DNA from: Acidobacteriota bacterium
Lineage (GTDB): Bacteria; Acidobacteriota; Blastocatellia; RBC074
DNA length: 64,000 nt
Direction of reading: 5' to 3'
Assembly (NCBI GenBank): GCA_016196035.1
Contig: JACPYM010000035.1
Span: 1 to 64,000 of the forward strand
Part shown: positions 45,591 through 55,000 of the stretch, piece after piece
Layout of the letters: the number at the start of each line of letters is the position of its first letter
Position numbering within the stretch: position 1 is the first letter of the stretch
Notes under the pieces: model-generated
Told to the model about the DNA's origin: nothing
Database searches by the model: none
What the model saw: the letters and a program-made list of their open reading frames with translations, nothing else
Program-made: the position numbers and the translations under genes

Positions 45591-46516
45591 TACTGCTTGG
45601 CCGTTTCGGACGGCTTGTTGGCATTTTCGGCCAGAAAGCTTTTTTCTTCCATCTGTACGTTATACGCCACCTCGATCACCTTGCGCTCCTCAATCACCTT
45701 GTCGTTGGCATACACGCGAATGCTGCGGGGGACAATCGTATTTTGCACCGGGAGGAAGTCCGTGAAATAGAGCCGGTATTTGACCGGCGCGGCTTCGGGC
45801 GCAGGCTGCTCTTCATAATGCAAGTAGATGATGCGTCCGGTGCGACGGCTGATTTCGTAGCGCGTCTTGGTGCCGGAAGGCAGCGTCATCTCAACCAAAT
45901 CCGTTTCGATGGGGCCGATTTTATTGTTGCCGACGAGTTCGAGCTTTGCCTCGTTTTCTTTATAACGGAGCAGTGCTTCGTAGCTGTGTTCGTGCGCCGC
46001 GCGAAAGGCGCGGACGGTTTCGGCGCTCGGCTCCTGCACTTCGCCGTTGCTGATGCTCCAGGTTTTCTGGCCGTCAAACCCCAGCAAATAACGTGTGCCC
46101 GGCAGGTCGAGATCAATCAGAATCAAATCTTCGGCGAGTTTGGGTTTGCGCAGGAATTTGCTGGTGATGCGGCCTTCGCGTTCGCCTTCGGGCGTGAAGA
46201 ATTTGACGTTGGCGCGCATCGTTCCGTTTTTCTGAATCGTCTGCATCACGGGGCGGCTGCCATACGCGTAAATGGCCCGCTCGACCAGGTCTTCCGGTTT
46301 GACGTTTTTGGGTAAGGGTTTCGCCGTCTCCTGTTTGGCTGCTTCCTGTTTACCCGTTTCTGGTTTAGCAGTTGGCGGTTTAGAAGCTGGCGACGTGGCC
46401 GGTTGCTGAACGGGTTTGGCAGGAGCGGCCTGTGACCGCGCCACTGCATTACCGCCAGCCAAGAGCAGGCCCAGGGCCACACAAAGTATGCCGCGCTGTT
46501 GGTTGTTAAGAATCAT
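45590..46516 (-). CDS. Exported protein with Pro/Lys-rich linker, LolA/DUF4292-like
   Basis: A 308-residue protein. The signal peptide (RGILCVALGLLLAGGNAVAR) is followed by an Ala/Pro/Lys/Thr-rich linker with repeated K-Q-E-A/T-A-K segments. The C-terminal 220 residues are a beta-rich domain (GSRPVMQTIQKNGTMRANVK, DLDLPGTRYLLGFDGQKTWS) resembling LolA/LolB-type lipoprotein-binding folds. The GAGGTG eight or nine bases before the ATG at 46516 decides the start over an in-frame GTG. It may deliver lipoproteins or lipids at the envelope, uncertain. Confidence 0.65.
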   Translation of the reverse strand: MILNNQQRGILCVALGLLLAGGNAVARSQAAPAKPVQQPATSPASKPPTAKPETGKQEAAKQETAKPLPKNVKPEDLVERAIYAYGSRPVMQTIQKNGTMRANVKFFTPEGEREGRITSKFLRKPKLAEDLILIDLDLPGTRYLLGFDGQKTWSISNGEVQEPSAETVRAFRAAHEHSYEALLRYKENEAKLELVGNNKIGPIETDLVEMTLPSGTKTRYEISRRTGRIIYLHYEEQPAPEAAPVKYRLYFTDFLPVQNTIVPRSIRVYANDKVIEERKVIEVAYNVQMEEKSFLAENANKPSETAKQ

Positions 46517-46667
46517 TTCGTTTGACACCTCTAAATACGCTACCTAGACTGCACGTTTTAATTTTCCAGATCATAGCCTACTGAACGTGCCTGCCGCTAC
46601 CCCTTGCGCACACAGGGGGCGGGCAGGGCAGCAAACATACAAGCAATTAATGCAATAGGAGAAGCGC

Positions 46668-47771
46668 ATGAAAATCGGAATCCTGGTCGGCATGGAAAAC
46701 ACCTTTCCTCCGGCCCTGATCGAAAAAATCAACAGTCTGGACGCGGGCGTGACCGCCGAATACGTCACGATTGGCGGCGTCCGCATGGATCAGCCCAGCG
46801 AATACCGCGTCATTTTTGACCGCATCTCGCACGAAATCCCGTTCTATCGTTCGTACCTCAAACACGCCGTGCTCAACGGCACAATTGTCGTCAACAATCC
46901 GTTCTGGTGGTCGGCAGACGAGAAGTTCTTCGGCTATTCGCTCGCCAATAAACTCGGCCTAGCCGTGCCGAAAACGGTGCTGCTGCCGCAAAAGGCGTAT
47001 ATCAAAGGCGTCACCGATGCCAGCCTGCGCAACCTGGAATTTCCGCTCGATTGGGACGGCATTATTGAACACATCGGAATGCCGGCTTTCCTGAAACCGC
47101 ACGATGGCGGCGGCTGGAAGGATGTTTACAAGGTGCATACGAAAGAAGAACTCTGGCAGGATTACGACCGCACGGGCACGCTGGCGATGACTTTGCAGGA
47201 GTTCATTGACTTCGACGTTTACACGCGTTGTTACTGTGTCGCGCGCAAAGAAGTGCTGGTGATGCCTTACGATCCCAAACATCGCCGCTACATTCCGCGC
47301 GACGAATACCATCTGCCGCAAGAACTGGAAGACCGCATGATCCGCGATACGATTTTGATCAACGAGGCGCTCGGTTACGATCTCAACACGGTCGAATTCG
47401 CAGTGCGCGACGGCGTGCCTTACGCGATTGATTTTACCAACCCCGCGCCCGATGCCGACATCTGGTCGGTGACCGAACCCTATCACCGCTGGGTGGTGGA
47501 TGCCGTTGCGCGGATGCTGGTGGATTATGCGATCAACGGCGCGCCCACGCTCAAGCACCATCGTTGGCATCGCTTTCTCAATCCTGAGATCAACGAACAG
47601 CCGGTGCACCTGAGCGGCGCGGCCCAAATCGCGACTTCCGCCACGGCTGCGTTGTCCGCCATGGTGGATGAAATCAGCGAACCCGTGCAGCCCAAGCGCA
47701 CGGTCAAGAAGGCCGCCGGCGAAGTCAAAAAGCCCGCGAAGGCGGCGAAGAAGGCCGTCAAGAAAGACTGA
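46668..47771 (+). CDS. ATP-grasp ligase-like protein with basic tail
   Basis: A 367-residue ATP-grasp-type protein. Recognisable parts are GLAVPKTVLLPQKAY, FLKPHDGGGWKDVYKV (nucleotide-binding loop), LQEFIDFDVYTRCYCVARKE and LNTVEFAVRDGVPYAIDFTN, where the Glu and Asn occupy metal-ligand positions. ATP-grasp ligases form amide or peptide bonds. The final 30 residues are Lys/Ala-rich (VKKPAKAAKKAVKKD in part), resembling histone H1-like tails. AATAGGAGAA precedes the ATG. A strong terminator follows. A carboxylate-amine ligase that often accompanies such genes lies 10 kb downstream. Confidence 0.75.
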   Translation: MKIGILVGMENTFPPALIEKINSLDAGVTAEYVTIGGVRMDQPSEYRVIFDRISHEIPFYRSYLKHAVLNGTIVVNNPFWWSADEKFFGYSLANKLGLAVPKTVLLPQKAYIKGVTDASLRNLEFPLDWDGIIEHIGMPAFLKPHDGGGWKDVYKVHTKEELWQDYDRTGTLAMTLQEFIDFDVYTRCYCVARKEVLVMPYDPKHRRYIPRDEYHLPQELEDRMIRDTILINEALGYDLNTVEFAVRDGVPYAIDFTNPAPDADIWSVTEPYHRWVVDAVARMLVDYAINGAPTLKHHRWHRFLNPEINEQPVHLSGAAQIATSATAALSAMVDEISEPVQPKRTVKKAAGEVKKPAKAAKKAVKKD

Positions 47772-47795
47772 CGAGCGCGTCAGCAAATCGTCTGA

Positions 47796-47846
47796 GCCGT
47801 AGAGTGAGCCTGTGGCTAAAACGCAGGCTCACTCTACGGCTTTTTT
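47796..47846 (+). terminator. Strong Rho-independent terminator
   Basis: A perfect 17-bp stem (GCCGTAGAGTGAGCCTG and complement, 47796-47812/47824-47840) with an 11-base loop, followed by TTTTTT. It ends transcription of the ATP-grasp gene. Confidence 0.9.
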
Positions 47847-47961
47847 CGTGTCTGCCTCAGCGTTATCCCGCCCATTTCCTTTCACCTGATTTTGCGCAGT
47901 AATGTTCAGCCCTCCTACGCCACCATTCAGTGGACAAAACTGGCAGCAGTCCGTGAAAAGC

Positions 47962-48142
47962 TAGATCGGTTTTCACTTCGGTGTATGGCAAAAGCCGCGC
48001 AAGCGGGACAGTACCGCGCGCGTGAGCAAGCGGCGCTTCGGCGTTGCGCCAGTCCAGCTGTACTTGACGCGCCGCTTGCTCACACGCGCGGTACTGTCCC
48101 GGCGCGGCGCGCCTACCGTACACGCAAATGAAAACCGATCTA
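47962..48142. repeat. Palindromic element family 1, copy D
   Basis: A 181-bp element with both termini intact (TAGATCGG...CCGATCTA) and arms GGGACAGTACCGCGCGCGTG and complement around a 38-base loop ending TTGACGCG. It lies 115 bp after the ATP-grasp terminator. The longest frame of the CHAT gene starts in its right arm. Confidence 0.9.
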
Positions 48143-48283
48143 AGCTGCTGCCCTCGCTCAAGTGTTCGGAATGGAAAAGGGAAGGGTGCCGTGATGAGTG
48201 GTGAAATTCGTAAGGCTTGCCGTGTGGCAGTGAACATCCAACTGCCGCAAAAAAATGCTTCCTGTAAAAAAAACGAGACCCCT

Positions 48284-48423
48284 CCTGGGAGCGCAGGCAT
48301 CCCTGCCTGCTGGAAAAGAAGCCACGTAGCGCGCCTTTTTCCAAATCTAAAGCGGGCGGAATACTTGGTTAAGGAAGCTGCGCGGCTTCTTTTCCAGCAG
48401 GCAGGGATGCCTGCGCTCCCAGG
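48284..48423. repeat. Palindromic repeat family 2, copy 3
   Basis: Perfect 40-base arms (48284-48323, 48384-48423) with a 60-base spacer. The arms begin CCTGGGAGCGCAGGCATCCC. The variable base is C here with G on the other arm. It is close to the CHAT gene start and codes for a repetitive false N-terminus in the longest frame. The remaining bases of the 701-bp gap 47772-48472 contain the terminator and copy D and no gene. Confidence 0.9.
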
Positions 48424-48472
48424 GGACAAGCAGCGCTTTACCAGTCCGGGAAAGTTTACGGGAAGAAACTTC

Positions 48473-51400
48473 GTGCAGTTGCGTGCGTGGCGTTGTGTGT
48501 TTGTTACTGCGCTGGTTTGTTCATGGTTTGCCTTGGGCAGTGGGCTGGGTTGGCTGTCTGTTCACGCCAACGACTTCGCCGAATTGGTCGTGGGTCAACC
48601 GGTTGAAGCGGTGCTGACCGGCAGCGAGCCGCACAGCTACCCGCTGGCGCTCATGGCGGGTCAATACGTCGAAGCGGTCGTCGAGCAGCGCGGCGTGGAT
48701 GTGATCGTGACCTTGCAAGGGCCGGACGGCAAGGCTCTGGCGCAATTCGATACTGACAAGCGCCCACGCGGCAGAGAGGTCGCGGCGCACATCGTCAATG
48801 CCACCGGCGCCCACCGGTTATTGGTCGAGACGCGCGCCACTGAGGTCATGGCGGGGCAATACACGATTCAGCTTGTCGCCCTGCGCGCAGCCACCGCGCA
48901 AGATCGCAGCTTGCAGGAAGCGCGCAGCCAAAGCGCTGAGGTGCAGCGTTTGATCAGCGCCGGAAAATTCCCCGAAGCACAACCCTTGGCGGAACGCGCG
49001 TTGGCTGGGCAGGAACAGGTGCTGGGGCCAGCACATCCCGAAGTCGCCTCCGCGCTGACCCGCTTGGCCACGATCTTGCGCAACCGGCGCGAACTGGCGC
49101 GGGCCGATACGCTCAATCAGCGGGCGCTGGCGATTGCGGAAAGCACGCCGGAGCCGGGGCATCCCGACCTGGCGCAAATTCTCAGCGAGATGGGCGCGCT
49201 CGCGTTGTCCCGCGCCGATTTCGTGAAGGCCGAGCCGTTCTATCAGCGCGCCATTGCGATTTGGGAGCAAACCTTGGGGCCAAATCACCCCAACGTCGCC
49301 AAAGGTCTGAGCAATCTGGCCTCCGTTTACGGCCAACGCGGGAATTACGCCAAAGCGGAACCCGCCTTGCGCCGCGCGCTCGCCATTCGCGAACAAGCTT
49401 TGGGGGCAGAGCATCCCGATTTGAATGTCACGCTCACCTTGCTGGGCAATGTTTATTTCGCGCAGAAACGTTACGACCAAGCTGCGCCGTATTACCAACG
49501 TGTGTTGCGCGTGCTGGATCAAGCACCCGCCCAGGCCAATCCGCAACAACTCATCCCGGTGCTCAACAACCTGGCAAGTATTTATACTGAGCAAGGCAAA
49601 TATGCGCAGGCCGAAAGCCTGTATCGCCGCTTGCAGCCGTTGCAGGAAAAAACGCTGGAGCCGAATCATCCGCAAACGTTGATGACGCAATTCAATCTTG
49701 CCACGCTCGCCGCCTATGAGGGCGATTTTGCGCGCGCGCAGCAACTGCATCAGCGCGTGCTGTTGTTGCGCGAACAGACCTTGGGGCCGGATCATCCGGA
49801 CGTGGCGAATTCCTTGCGCAACCTGGCGCACGTTTACACGGCGCAAGGCGCACTGACACAAGCCATCACCACGCTGGCCAGAGCCAATGCAGTCATCGAA
49901 CGCAATCTCGCCTACAACCTGACGGTGGGGTCGGAAAGCGCCAAGCGCGCTTATCTCGACACGGCGGCGGAAGAGACCGACCGGGCCATCTCGTTGCATC
50001 TGCGTGCCGCGCCCAAGGATGCCGAGGCGCAACGGCAGGCGCTGACGGTGATCTTGCAACGCAAAGGTCGCGCGCTCGACGCGATGGTTGACAGCCTGGC
50101 GAACTTGCGCCGCCGCGCGACGCCGGAAGACCGCGCCCCGCTCGATCAATTGAAAACCGCGCGCACCGAAATCGCCCGCCAGTCATTGGCTGGGCCGCCC
50201 GCGCGCACTCCGCTGGCCGAACACCGCGCGCGCATCAAGGCCCTGGAAGAGAAACGCGAGCAACTCGAAGATCAAATCAGCCGCCGCAGCGCCGAGTTGC
50301 GCGCCCAAACGCAGCCCGTCACTTTAGCCGCCGTGCAAGCCGCCATCCCCAGCGAAGCGGCCTTGATCGAATTCGCCAGTTTCCGGCCTTTCAACGCCCG
50401 CTATACCAAACAGAGCGAAGCTTATGGCGCGCCGCGTTACGTGGCCTATGTGTTGCGCCACACGGGCGAGCCGCAAGCGCTGGAACTCGGCGATCAGCAA
50501 ACGATTGATGCGGCGATTGAACGCTGGCGCAAAGCCTTGCGCGATGCGCATGCAACCGAGGTCAAAAAATATGGGCGCGCGGTTGACCGGTTGGTGATGC
50601 AACCGTTGCGTCCCTTGCTGGGGCAAACGCGCCGCGTCTTGCTTGCGCCGGACGGCTCATTGAATCTGATTCCCTTTGCGGCGCTGGTGGATGGGCGCAA
50701 CGAATACCTGATCAAGCGCTACCATTTCAGCTATCTGACCAGCGGGCGCGACTTGCTGCGGTTGCAGGTCAAACAGCCGAGCCGGCAGGGCGCATTGATC
50801 ATCGCCAATCCGGATTTTGGCGAAAGCGCCGCGAATGCTAGCTCGACGCAGCGCGCGCTGGTGGCGCGTCCCGTGATTGCGCCGGCGGAGGATGGCGTTT
50901 CGATCCTTTCGGTCGCCTTTTTCCCCGCCTTGCCGGGCACGGCGGGTGAAGCTGCGGCGCTCAAGGAACTCTGGCCTGATGCGGCGGTTTACAGCGCGCA
51001 GCAGGCCACCGAGACGCAACTCAAACAGGCCGACGGCCCCGCCATTTTGCACATTGCGACGCACGGTTTCTTTTTACCGGATGCCACACCAGGCACGCGC
51101 TCAGCCGCAGCCGACCCGCTGGCGCGCTTGCAACTCGACAATCCGCTGCTGCGTTCGGGGCTGGCGTTGGCCGGGGCGAATCAGCTCAAAGGCGGGCCCA
51201 CTCAGGAAGACGACGGCATTTTTACCGCGCTCGAAGCCGCTGGACTCGATCTGTGGGGCACGCGCTTGGTTGTGCTCTCGGCCTGCGACACGGGCGTCGG
51301 CGAAGTGAAAACCGGCGAGGGCGTTTATGGGTTGCGCCGGGCGTTGGTGCTGGCCGGTTCAGAGACGCAGGTGATGAGCCTCTGGCCGGTGTCGGACGCC

Positions 51401-51649
51401 GTCACGCGCGACATGATGATTGCCTACTATCGCGGTTTGCAGCAGGGCGAAGCGCGCGCCGCCGCCTTGCAGCAGGTGCAGTTGCGCATGCTGGAACGCG
51501 CCGAACGCGGGCTGACGCCCGATGGCCGCAAGCAGCACCCGCAACGCGCGCGCGATTACAGCCATCCGTTTTACTGGGCCAGCTTTATCCTCTCCGGCGA
51601 AGACGCCAAGCTGGATTGGCAGGGCGGTTCTCAATTGTCCATTCGCTAG
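48473..51649 (+). CDS. Exported TPR-CHAT domain protein (caspase-like protease)
   Basis: A 1058-residue protein. The GTG at 48473 has GGAAGAA seven bases upstream and directly precedes a signal peptide (LRAWRCVFVTALVCSWFALG). An N-terminal beta domain is followed by about nine TPR units with the LGPAHPEVASAL pattern (about 160-480) and a coiled stretch. The C-terminal CHAT domain (about 720-1045) has the catalytic His in ILHIATHGFF and Cys in VVLSACDTGVGEVKTGEG. CHAT proteins are caspase-fold peptidases activated through TPRs. The TAG stop is also the first three bases of family 1 copy E. Confidence 0.85.
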   Translation: MQLRAWRCVFVTALVCSWFALGSGLGWLSVHANDFAELVVGQPVEAVLTGSEPHSYPLALMAGQYVEAVVEQRGVDVIVTLQGPDGKALAQFDTDKRPRGREVAAHIVNATGAHRLLVETRATEVMAGQYTIQLVALRAATAQDRSLQEARSQSAEVQRLISAGKFPEAQPLAERALAGQEQVLGPAHPEVASALTRLATILRNRRELARADTLNQRALAIAESTPEPGHPDLAQILSEMGALALSRADFVKAEPFYQRAIAIWEQTLGPNHPNVAKGLSNLASVYGQRGNYAKAEPALRRALAIREQALGAEHPDLNVTLTLLGNVYFAQKRYDQAAPYYQRVLRVLDQAPAQANPQQLIPVLNNLASIYTEQGKYAQAESLYRRLQPLQEKTLEPNHPQTLMTQFNLATLAAYEGDFARAQQLHQRVLLLREQTLGPDHPDVANSLRNLAHVYTAQGALTQAITTLARANAVIERNLAYNLTVGSESAKRAYLDTAAEETDRAISLHLRAAPKDAEAQRQALTVILQRKGRALDAMVDSLANLRRRATPEDRAPLDQLKTARTEIARQSLAGPPARTPLAEHRARIKALEEKREQLEDQISRRSAELRAQTQPVTLAAVQAAIPSEAALIEFASFRPFNARYTKQSEAYGAPRYVAYVLRHTGEPQALELGDQQTIDAAIERWRKALRDAHATEVKKYGRAVDRLVMQPLRPLLGQTRRVLLAPDGSLNLIPFAALVDGRNEYLIKRYHFSYLTSGRDLLRLQVKQPSRQGALIIANPDFGESAANASSTQRALVARPVIAPAEDGVSILSVAFFPALPGTAGEAAALKELWPDAAVYSAQQATETQLKQADGPAILHIATHGFFLPDATPGTRSAAADPLARLQLDNPLLRSGLALAGANQLKGGPTQEDDGIFTALEAAGLDLWGTRLVVLSACDTGVGEVKTGEGVYGLRRALVLAGSETQVMSLWPVSDAVTRDMMIAYYRGLQQGEARAAALQQVQLRMLERAERGLTPDGRKQHPQRARDYSHPFYWASFILSGEDAKLDWQGGSQLSIR

Positions 51650-51820
51650 AGCGGTTTTCACTTCCGTGTATGGGAAAACCACTGAACGGTGGGACGGTAC
51701 CGCGCGCGTCAGCAAGCGGAGGCGATGCCTTTATACCAAATCGCCTAACTTGACGCGCCGCTTGCTGACGCGCGCGGTACTGTCCCTACACGCTGCCCGC
51801 AAATGCAATTGTACCCTGAT
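51647..51820. repeat. Palindromic element family 1, copy E
   Basis: Starts TAGAGCGG at the stop codon of the CHAT gene. Arms GGGACGGTACCGCGCGCGTC and complement carry a GTC/GAC exchange (against GTG/CAC in A-D) on both arms. The loop ends TTGACGCG. The right outer arm is degenerate (GCAAATGCAATTGTACCCTG instead of GCAAATGAAAACCGATCTA). Confidence 0.8.
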
Positions 51821-52035
51821 GCAATGTAAAGAGTTCGTAAAGGGCTGGTTAAGCGTCAGTAAAAGAGCCTCAGCCGTGTGTAATCAAACAGCCGCTCCGC
51901 TCACTTAAGGCGTAGTGTGCAGCATTCCCCGCCCGCGCTTCAGCGGCGTCACGTAACACACCGATCTTCCAAAGGCTTTGGCCGAAGGCTATGGCCCCGC
52001 CCGCCTTCGACCCGACAACTCTAAAAGGTAATGCC
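51821..52035. other. Leader of the giant secreted protein
   Basis: Between element E and the ATG at 52036. GGCTTTGGCCGAAGGCTATGGCC forms a weak hairpin. Otherwise I see no gene or repeat. Confidence 0.45.
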
Positions 52036-55000
52036 ATGCAAAATGCCCTCCCACGTGCGTTTTTGGTTACGCTGCTTTGCGCAGCGTTGATGCTGATGGT
52101 TTGGAGTCTTCAGCCCGTGCCTTGGCGTGTGGCCAAGTCCGCCGCCGCGTTCAACGTCATCACTGTCACGACCGCCAATGACGTTTACGGCGAAGATGGT
52201 CATTGCTCGTTGCGCGAAGCCATCGAAGCGGCCAATACCAATACGGTAGTTTGGGAATGCGCCGCCGGGGTCAGCGGCCTGGATACGATTCAATTCAATC
52301 TGGGCACGGGGACGCCGGTGATTAACGTGTCCATGTCCGCCTTACCGAACATCACCGAGCCGCTGTTGATTGATGGCGCGACGGGCGGCGCGACGCGGGT
52401 GGAGTTGAATGGTTTGGGCGCGGGGGCCGATGCCAGCGGATTGGTGGTTGACGGCGGCGGTACGACGATCAAAAGCCTGGTCATCAACCGCTTCACCGCT
52501 TTTGGGATTTACGTGCGCAGCAGCGGCAATGTGGTGCGGGACTGTTACATCGGCGTCAACGCGGCGGGCACAACGGCGCTGGGTAACATGTATGACGGCA
52601 TCGTGCTCGAAGGCGCTGACGGCAACACCCTCGGTGGAACAGTTGCGGGACAAGGCAATATGATTGCCGGCAATGGCAACAACGGCGTGATTCTGACCGG
52701 CTCGTCGAACAATCTGATCCAGGGCAATTTCATCGGCACGAACGCGGCGGGGGCGGCGCTGGGCAACGGCCAGGACGGCGTTCATCTGGATAGCATTGAC
52801 GCGCCTTCGACCGGCAATACGCTGGGCGGCACGGCAACCGGGGCGGGCAATACGATTACCTTTAACACCGGCAATGGGGTACTGCTCCAGGACAATGCGA
52901 CGCTCAACAACCGCCTCGCGTCCAATCTGATTTTTTCCAATAGCCTGTTGGGGATTGACCTTAAATCCGACGCCAAGTTCAGCGGCCAGACAACCGCCAA
53001 CGATGCAGGCGATCCCGACACGGGGCCGAACAATGTGCAAAACTTTCCGGTGCTGGCATCCGTGAGCGCCACAGGCACGATCAGCGGCACGCTTGACAGC
53101 ACGGCGGGCAACAGCGCTTATCCGGTGCGGCTCGAATTTTTTGCGAACGCCGCATGCGCTGCCAGCGGCAACGGTGAGGGCGAAGTCTATTTGGGTTCAA
53201 CGACGCTCGCCGCGCCGGGCAGTTTCACCTTCAACGCCACACTGGTCGCGGGCAAGAATTTCATCACGGCGACGGCCACCGACAACAACGGCAATACGTC
53301 TGAATTTTCGGCCTGCCGTATGGTGACGCTCAACAACGCGCCGACGATCACAGCCAGTTCGCCACTGGCGCGTCAGCAGGCCAGCCCCGGCTTCAATTCC
53401 CAAATTGCCACCGTCTCCGATGTTGAACAGGCCGCCGGTACGCTGACGGTGTTGGCCAACGACGAAACGCTTTTCACGCTCAATGGCGTGACCATTTCCA
53501 ACCTCGCCGTCAATGCCAGCGGCCAGGTGACAGCGGACTTGGTCGCCTCGTGCACAGCCACCGACGCCACCTTTACGCTGAAGGTGATTGATAGCCTGGG
53601 TGCGTCGAATACGGCGGCGCTGACGATCAACGTCACGGACAATGGGTTGCCCGTGTTGAATTACGCCGCGCAAACGGTGGCGGCGGGCGCGGCGTTGACG
53701 GTGAGTCCCGCGGCGGGGCCGAACGATAACGGTGCGGTCAGCACGATTGCCTTGCTCAGTCAGGGCACGTATACGGGAACGATCAGCGTCAACAACGGCA
53801 CGGGCGTTGTTTCGTTCAGCAATGCGAAGCCGGGCGGGACGCATACGATCACTCTGCGCGTAACCGACAATTGTGGTGCCTCCACCGATGCCTCCTTCTC
53901 GTTAGAAGTGACCTGCCCGACAATCTATCTAGGCCCGGCAGACTTGCCCAGCGGCACGACGACGGCGGCTTACAGCGAGACGCTCACGGCCAATGGCGGC
54001 GTGGGGCCATACACCTTCAGCACGGGCCGCGACCCGTTGCCGCCGGGATTGAGTTTGTCTTCGAGCGGCTTGCTGAGCGGTACGCCCAGCTCGGCGGGCG
54101 TCTTCAATTTTGTCGCCGTCGCGACGGACGCGAATGGTTGCGTGGGAAATCGCGCGTACACCCTGCTGGTCAATTGCGTTACGTTCACGCCAACCAGCCA
54201 TGACTTCGATGAAGTCGGCGGCACGGGGACGATCAATCTCAGCGCGCCCGGCGGTTGCACCTGGACGGCGGTCAGCAATGCCGCCTGGATCACTGTCACC
54301 GGCGGCGCGAGCGGCGCGGGCAATGGCACGGTCAGCTATACGGTCGCGGCGAACGCGGGCAACGCACCGCGCACCGGCACGATCACCATCGGCAACAATC
54401 TTTTTGCCGTGGAGCAAGACGCGCCCGGCGTCGAACTGGAAGAGGATTTAGGCAACGGACTTCCGCCCGGTTGGACGGTGGTGGATGAAGGCGTGGGCGG
54501 CGGCAATGCGGCCACCTGGACGACGGCCAATCCTTGCAGCCAGTCGTTTCCGTCGTTGATCAATGGCCCGTTTTTGAGCGTGGATGTCTCGTGCTCCGGC
54601 CCGGGTTCCGTGCAGGATGAATTTTTGCTCCTGCCGCTGCTCAATCTCAGCGGCGCAGGGCGCGTGGTGCTGCAATTCAGCACGCAATTCAAATTGGATT
54701 TGGGGCCGACGCACACCGGCGATGTGGATGTCAGCCTGAATGGCGGCGCGAGTTGGGTCAATGTTCTGCGCTTGCAAACTGCCGATGCCACGCCTGTCAC
54801 GAAAAGCGTTGACCTAACCAGCGCCATTGCCGCCAGCCCTGCCAACGTGCTGCTCCGGTTTCATTACTACGGGCAATTACCAGCCCGGCCCGGCGCGGGC
54901 AAAGGGGGGAATCGGCCCACCGGCGGCACCGATGTCATCTGGCCGATTGATAACGTGGTGCTGCACAGTTACGCCATTGACCCGGCCAGCGTGAACGTGG

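Noticed and set aside
48128-48472. N-terminal extension of the CHAT gene
   Set aside because: It translates repeat copies and lacks a signal peptide. The GTG at 48473 has a good Shine-Dalgarno and is followed directly by one.
48818-50149. 443-codon minus-strand ORF opposite the CHAT TPR repeats
   Set aside because: Its apparent repeats are only the complement of the TPR codons.
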